8,160 nucleotides of DNA. Source: Candidatus Coatesiibacteriota bacterium. GTDB lineage: Bacteria > B130-G9. The first letter of the stretch is position 1. Every line of letters starts with the position of its first letter. Both the position numbers and the translations under genes were made by a program. The stretch is taken from positions 1 to 8,160 of the forward strand of contig JAFGIT010000143.1 of assembly GCA_016929465.1 (NCBI GenBank). The letters are read 5' to 3'. Of this stretch, positions 5,193 through 8,160 are shown one piece after another. The notes under the pieces were generated by a model. That model ran no database searches, was not told where the DNA came from, and worked only from the letters and a program-made list of their open reading frames with translations.

Positions 5193-6638
5193 ATGCATTG
5201 GCATTGGAAGGGAATAAGCAAACCCAAAGGTTTCGTCGCAGAAGAAGCCACCCAATTCTATGGGAGATTCACGGCTGAACCATTCGAGCGCGGGTTCGGA
5301 GTCACTGTGGGCAACTCGCTAAGAAGGGTGCTTCTGTCCTCATTAAAAGGGTGGTCCGTCTCAGCAGTTAGAATCGAAGGTGCAAAGCACCAGTTCTCAC
5401 CTGTGCCAGGCGTCGTAGAGGATGCGACCGAGATAATACTAAACCTCAAGAAATTGAGACTACGGCTCTCGGTGTTCCATCCAAAGGTCATCTATTTGAG
5501 CGCCAAGGGGCCGGGCAAAGTGACCGCACAGGCTATAAAGCCTGATCCTGACGTCGAAGTGCTCAATCCGGACATACATGTCGCGGAACTCGACGATGAG
5601 AGTGAACTGAACATCGAGATCCGAATTGAATATGGCAGAGGATATGTCCCAGCCGACCAACATGATTTGAGCGACCTGTCGGAGCAGTGGATACCGGTTG
5701 ACTCGATATTCTCCCCCGTGACCAGGGTCAATTTTAGCGTCGAGAACGTACTTCACCTCGAGAGGGCGGATTACGACCGGCTTTTGCTAGAGATATGGAC
5801 CGATGGCAGCATTGAGCCACTCGATGCAATCGCCCAGGCCTCGAAAATATTGAAAGATATCTTCCTAAGCTTCATCACCTTTGAGGAGCCTGAGGAGGAA
5901 GAAGAAGAAGAGCCCAGGGAGGAAGAAGTAGAGATCAATCCGGGCTTGAAGAAGAGCATCGAAGAACTCGATCTCGGATCGAGGCCAATGAACTGCCTCA
6001 GGGCCGCAAACATAAAATATGTGGCTCAGTTGGTTAGCAAGACCGAGCAGGAACTACTGAAGCTCGAGAACTTCGGCAAGGAATCACTTCGTGAAGTGAA
6101 GAAGATACTTGTGGAGCTGGACCTCGAGCTGGGGCAGGACCTCAGCGAATACGAGGAACTTGCGCCACTCCTGGGCAAGGAAGTCAGCGCTAAGTGGGAG
6201 TCCGAGGATCTCGAGGAGGAAGAGGAAGAAACGCCAAAGCCTCGCAAACGACCCGCTGCGCCAGTAGAAGATGATGACGATGATGACTTCGAGTCCGAAG
6301 ATAGCGAATTTGAAGATGAAGAAGAGCCAGAGCCCTTTGAGAGAAAGCCGGCCAAGGCTTCGACCAAGAAGCCTGCCAGGGACGAAATCGAAGAGGACGA
6401 GGCCGGAGTGAAAGCTGAAGCCAAGAAGGCCAAAGCCACTAAAAAAGCGAAAGAAAACAAAGAAGATACAACAAAGCCCCGCAAACGAGCCAGCACTGCT
6501 AAAGCGAAGAAGGCTGAATCGCCATCTGATGAGAGCGAGGATAAGCCCAAGAAGGCATCTTCTGATGGCAAGAAGAAGCCGGCAAAGACAACTCGCAAGA
6601 AAGCTGCTGAGGCTGATGCCGAGGAGGCGAATGATTAA
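5193..6638 (+). CDS. rpoA: RNA polymerase alpha subunit with a long charged C-terminal tail
   Basis: RpoA dimerises to start assembly of RNA polymerase (alpha2-beta-beta'), and its C-terminal domain binds upstream promoter DNA and activators. The product has 481 residues against the usual 310-350. Residues 1-230 are a complete N-terminal domain with EPFERGFGVTVGNSLRRVLL, IPVDSIFSPVTRVNF and EIWTDGS. Residues 231-247 are an acidic linker (EEPEEEEEEEPREEEVE). Residues 250-317 are a complete C-terminal domain, with Arg264, Asn267 and Cys268 matching the DNA-contact region of E. coli (265, 268, 269) and the NFGKESL turn at 293-299. Residues 318-335 are a short connector. Residues 336-481 are low-complexity, with about 48 acidic and 35 basic residues, no aromatics after Phe382 and no cysteine. 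The ATG at 5193 gives the expected N-terminus. The frame is open throughout and ends in TAA, 19 bases before rplQ. Confidence 0.98.
   Translation: MHWHWKGISKPKGFVAEEATQFYGRFTAEPFERGFGVTVGNSLRRVLLSSLKGWSVSAVRIEGAKHQFSPVPGVVEDATEIILNLKKLRLRLSVFHPKVIYLSAKGPGKVTAQAIKPDPDVEVLNPDIHVAELDDESELNIEIRIEYGRGYVPADQHDLSDLSEQWIPVDSIFSPVTRVNFSVENVLHLERADYDRLLLEIWTDGSIEPLDAIAQASKILKDIFLSFITFEEPEEEEEEEPREEEVEINPGLKKSIEELDLGSRPMNCLRAANIKYVAQLVSKTEQELLKLENFGKESLREVKKILVELDLELGQDLSEYEELAPLLGKEVSAKWESEDLEEEEEETPKPRKRPAAPVEDDDDDDFESEDSEFEDEEEPEPFERKPAKASTKKPARDEIEEDEAGVKAEAKKAKATKKAKENKEDTTKPRKRASTAKAKKAESPSDESEDKPKKASSDGKKKPAKTTRKKAAEADAEEAND
6198..6635 (+). repeat. Low-complexity region coding the RpoA tail (alternating acidic and Lys/Ala/Pro blocks)
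   Basis: This part of rpoA codes residues 336-481. The order of blocks is acidic (336-346), basic (349-352), strongly acidic with six Asp in a row (359-380), basic (384-396), acidic (397-404), Lys/Ala-rich (407-420 and 428-440), acidic (442-450), Lys-rich (451-470) and acidic (473-481). At the DNA level it is very purine-rich on this strand, with repeated AAGAAG and GAGGAG-like units. Such sequence can change length by replication slippage. The protein is predicted by eye to be disordered. Confidence 0.85.
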
Positions 6639-6657
6639 GATGGAGAGAGAGTAGCAA

Positions 6658-7050
6658 ATGAGGCATCGAGTCTCTGGAAGAAAACTCGGTAGAAATACCG
6701 CGCAAAGGAAGTCACTTCTTCGAAATCTTGCGATGGAGTTGCTCAGGCACGAGCGGATATGTACCACTCTTGCCAAAGCCAAAGAGACGCGCCGTTTCTC
6801 GGAGCGGCTGATAACTCTTGGCAAGAAGGACACACTCCACGCCAAGCGGCTAGCGGCCAGGCACATTTCTGATAAGGCGGTTCATAAGAAGCTCTTCACC
6901 GAGATCGCGCCCAGGTTTGTCGAAAGGCCGGGTGGTTACACTCGCCTATATAAACTTGGTCCTCGCAAGGGCGATGGTGCAGATATGGCGCTCATCGAGC
7001 TCGTCGATAGGGCACCCGAAGAGAAGCCGAAGAAGAAAGAAAAGAAATAG
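6658..7050 (+). CDS. rplQ: 50S ribosomal protein L17
   Basis: L17 lies on the solvent side of the 50S subunit near the peptide exit tunnel. The product has 130 residues, compared with about 116-127 in typical bacteria. It opens MRHRVSGRKLGRNTAQRKSL and shows LLRHERICTTLAKAKETRRFSERLITLGK. It then has FVERPGGYTRLYKLGPRKGDGADMALIELV, all L17 hallmarks. It ends in a short charged tail, PEEKPKKKEKK, that accounts for the extra length. The ATG at 6658 follows a GGAGA element at 6642-6646. Like its E. coli counterpart it closes the alpha operon, directly after rpoA. It ends in TAG, and no classical terminator with a T-run follows. Confidence 0.98.
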   Translation: MRHRVSGRKLGRNTAQRKSLLRNLAMELLRHERICTTLAKAKETRRFSERLITLGKKDTLHAKRLAARHISDKAVHKKLFTEIAPRFVERPGGYTRLYKLGPRKGDGADMALIELVDRAPEEKPKKKEKK

Positions 7051-7057
7051 ACCGTGC

Positions 7058-7077
7058 TCTGGGTGATGAGGCCCAGA
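7058..7077 (+). terminator. Weak hairpin after rplQ, possible terminator without a T-run
   Basis: TCTGGG (7058-7063) pairs with CCCAGA (7072-7077) around an 8-base loop, starting 7 bases after the rplQ stop. No T-run follows directly; a T-rich patch begins about 11 bases later. It could stabilise the 3' end or act with Rho, but it is not a standard intrinsic terminator. Confidence 0.25.
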
Positions 7078-7213
7078 ACTCGGGACATATTTCTTCTCCG
7101 TCTCCAACCAAGCTGTTGCGTGCGCCTTTTATGCATAAAGGTGTGAACAGAAGGCAACCACTGGGCCGACATCGCAGGCCGGCTTTGGCGTTACCTTTTG
7201 CGTTCCCGTTTGT

Positions 7214-7239
7214 TTCCATTTCGGATATTCGGAATGGAA
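7214..7239. repeat. Inverted repeat with a 10-bp stem
   Basis: TTCCATTTCG (7214-7223) pairs with CGGAATGGAA (7230-7239), with one T-G pair, around the loop GATATT. There is no T-run on either side in either direction, so a simple terminator role is unlikely. Its function is unknown. Confidence 0.6.
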
Positions 7240-7243
7240 CCGC

Positions 7244-7272
7244 TTGCAATCCAAGACCGTAGCGGTGACTAT
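7244..7272 (+). promoter_or_regulatory. Weak candidate promoter for the oxidoreductase gene
   Basis: TTGCAA (7244-7249) and GACTAT (7267-7272) are 17 bases apart but match the sigma-70-type consensus only 4/6 and 3/6. What makes them worth noting is that the 14-bp palindrome at 7275-7288 would then fall on the transcription start, a typical repressor position. Confidence 0.2.
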
Positions 7273-7274
7273 TC

Positions 7275-7288
7275 ACAGACGCGTCTGT
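7275..7288. promoter_or_regulatory. Perfect 14-bp palindrome, candidate operator
   Basis: ACAGACGCGTCTGT is its own reverse complement. It lies 72 bases before the GTG start of the oxidoreductase gene, in non-coding DNA. Perfect palindromes of this length often bind dimeric regulators. No regulator gene is in view. Confidence 0.4.
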
Positions 7289-7348
7289 CGAAGGGCATCG
7301 GGGTTCCCCGCTTGCACTTCCGATGATGAGGACGATTAATCTCAGAGA

Positions 7349-7353
7349 AGAGG
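7349..7353 (+). promoter_or_regulatory. AGAGG ribosome-binding site that fixes the GTG start of the oxidoreductase
   Basis: AGAGG, inside the purine run GAGAAGAGG, with 7 bases of spacing to the GTG at 7361. The frame is closed upstream by a TAA at 7337-7339, and GTG is the only usable start before the Rossmann strand. Confidence 0.65.
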
Positions 7354-7360
7354 CATTGAT

Positions 7361-8160
7361 GTGATTGACATTGCGTGTGTTGGCTCCGGAGCATGGGGGA
7401 AGAACCTGGTGCGAACCTTCGCACAGGTCCCGGACGCGAGGTTATTATACTGCTGCGATACCGATCCGAAGGTGCTACAGCAGCTCTCAAAAGCATATCC
7501 GGGATGCGAGGCTACTGACGATTACGACAGAGTGATTCAGGACGACCGAGTCGAGGCAGTGGTCATCGCCTCACCCGCCCGACTCCATTACGAACACGCT
7601 CGGGCGGCGCTTCTGGCCGGCAAGCATGTTTTCGTCGAAAAGCCTATGGCGCTCGCATCGAGAGACGCGGATGATCTGATCGAGATCGCCGAGAAAGGTG
7701 CTCTTAGACTGATGGTTGGGCATCTGCTGCTCTTCCATCCGGCTGTCAGGAAACTGAAGGAGCTCATCTCAGCCAAGGACCTGGGAGAAGTCTATTACAT
7801 CTATTCCCAGAGGACGAATCTTGGGAGGATAAGGTCCGACGAGAGCGCACTCTGGAGTTTCGCTCCCCACGACATCTCAGTCGCGATCTACCTTCTGGAC
7901 CAGGAACCCAGCAGCGTATCGGCAGATGGTCGCGCGTATCTGCAGGCGGGAGTTGAGGATGTAGTCTTCTTGACGCTGCATTTCCCTGACGGCAAGATGT
8001 CTCACATTCAAGTGAGTTGGCTTGATCCTCACAAAGTCCGACGATTGACCGTTGTCGGGAGCGAGAAGATGGTCGTATTCGACGACGTCGAGCCGATGGA
8101 GAAGCTGAAGATTTACGACAAGGGCGCGAAGCTGCCGTCCTACGATTCATACGGTGATTC
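7361..8160 (+). CDS. Gfo/Idh/MocA-family NAD(P)-dependent oxidoreductase (3' end outside window)
   Basis: The family oxidises or reduces sugar hydroxyls with a tightly bound nicotinamide cofactor. From the GTG start 266 residues are visible of a protein usually near 310-370. The N-terminal Rossmann fold has VGSGAWGKNL at 7-16 (GxGxxG at 8-13) and an acidic strand end, CCDTDP, at 31-36. The cofactor and catalytic motif VEKPMAL at 92-98 contains Lys94. The C-terminal domain shows VGHLLLFHPAVRKLKEL at 119-135, YSQRTNLGRIRSD at 148-160 and the APHDIS motif at 168-173, whose His170 sits where the family has an active-site residue. It then runs into VSWLDPHKVRRLTVVGSEK. The APHDIS and LGRIRSD style resembles WlbA/WbpB-like dehydrogenases of nucleotide sugars, so a role in surface polysaccharide synthesis is plausible but inferred. 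It is separated from the ribosomal cluster by 310 bases and probably has its own promoter. Confidence 0.93.
   Translation, partial: MIDIACVGSGAWGKNLVRTFAQVPDARLLYCCDTDPKVLQQLSKAYPGCEATDDYDRVIQDDRVEAVVIASPARLHYEHARAALLAGKHVFVEKPMALASRDADDLIEIAEKGALRLMVGHLLLFHPAVRKLKELISAKDLGEVYYIYSQRTNLGRIRSDESALWSFAPHDISVAIYLLDQEPSSVSADGRAYLQAGVEDVVFLTLHFPDGKMSHIQVSWLDPHKVRRLTVVGSEKMVVFDDVEPMEKLKIYDKGAKLPSYDSYGD

Larger units (their letters stand above)
7051..7360. other. 310-base non-coding stretch after rplQ
   Basis: No convincing gene is found here on either strand. It marks the change from the ribosomal cluster to an unrelated gene. It contains a hairpin just after rplQ (7058-7077), a short TTTATGCATAAA palindrome (7128-7139), a weak GCCG...CGGC hairpin followed by TTT (7165-7186), a 10-bp stem hairpin (7214-7239), a 14-bp perfect palindrome (7275-7288) and a CGGG/CCCG-type short repeat (7299-7310). 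No tRNA, rRNA or known riboswitch core was recognised. Confidence 0.7.

Noticed and set aside
6140-6640. RpoA tail as a frameshift artefact or a fused separate gene
   Set aside because: The frame runs from the C-terminal domain into the tail without a break, has a proper stop 19 bases before rplQ, and codes a coherent charged low-complexity sequence. No start site or second domain is visible.
6026-6866. Long open frames on the - strand opposite the rpoA tail and rplQ
   Set aside because: They mirror the purine-rich repeats of rpoA, giving Ser- or Phe/Leu-rich low-complexity products with no family resemblance. The + strand genes are certain.
7128-7139. TTTATGCATAAA palindrome as a terminator or operator
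   Set aside because: It is a short AT-rich palindrome with no T-run after it and no gene nearby that it would obviously serve; chance is likely.
7365-7370. A perfect TTGACA -35 box
   Set aside because: It lies within the first codons of the oxidoreductase gene, and no -10 box follows at a workable distance.
7764-8150. Arg/Ser-rich open frame on the - strand opposite the oxidoreductase
   Set aside because: The + strand frame shows clear Gfo/Idh/MocA motifs throughout; the antisense product has none.
1-8160. CRISPR arrays, tRNA or rRNA genes, insertion sequences or phage genes
   Set aside because: No spaced direct repeats, cloverleaf or rRNA signatures, transposase motifs or terminal repeats were seen.

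Overview
This is a bacterial chromosome segment from the long conserved ribosomal-protein region (the spc operon running into the alpha operon). All conserved genes lie on the + strand in this order: rpsE (3' part), rpmD, rplO, secY, adk, infA, rpmJ, rpsM, rpsK, rpsD, rpoA, rplQ. They are tightly packed. Two junctions overlap by one base (rpmD/rplO and secY/adk), the rplO-secY gap is 2 bases and the adk-infA gap is 3. The longest gaps inside the cluster are 86 bases each, before rpsK and before rpoA. After rplQ comes a 310-base non-coding stretch with several inverted repeats. It is followed by the first 266 codons of a Gfo/Idh/MocA-family NAD(P)-dependent oxidoreductase that runs off the window.

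The organism is clearly a bacterium, with bacterial L17, L36, IF-1 and alpha subunit, and base composition a little above 50% GC. I cannot name the phylum. The style of the alpha N-terminal domain (EPFERGFG, VIPVDSIFSPVTRV-like and LEIWTDGS motifs) reminds me of planctomycete/PVC-type or little-cultured candidate-phylum sequences, but this is an impression and not a placement. L36, S4 and adenylate kinase are all in their cysteine-bearing (zinc-type) forms. The map gene often found between adk and infA is absent.

The genes work together in making and using ribosomes. S5, L30, L15, L36, S13, S11, S4 and L17 are ribosome parts, IF-1 acts in initiation, SecY is the membrane channel for nascent secreted and membrane proteins, Adk balances adenine nucleotides, and RpoA is the assembly platform of RNA polymerase.

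The main oddity is RpoA. It is 481 residues long rather than the usual 310-350 or so. The excess is a tail of about 145 residues after the DNA-binding C-terminal domain, built of alternating acidic blocks and Lys/Ala/Pro-rich blocks that resemble a histone-H1 tail. Other points of interest are Asp encoded in S11 where E. coli has the Asn that becomes isoaspartate, unusual dominance of TAG stop codons (8 of 12), three TTG starts in core genes, competing hairpins beside the rpoA ribosome-binding site, and a perfect 14-bp palindrome upstream of the oxidoreductase gene.
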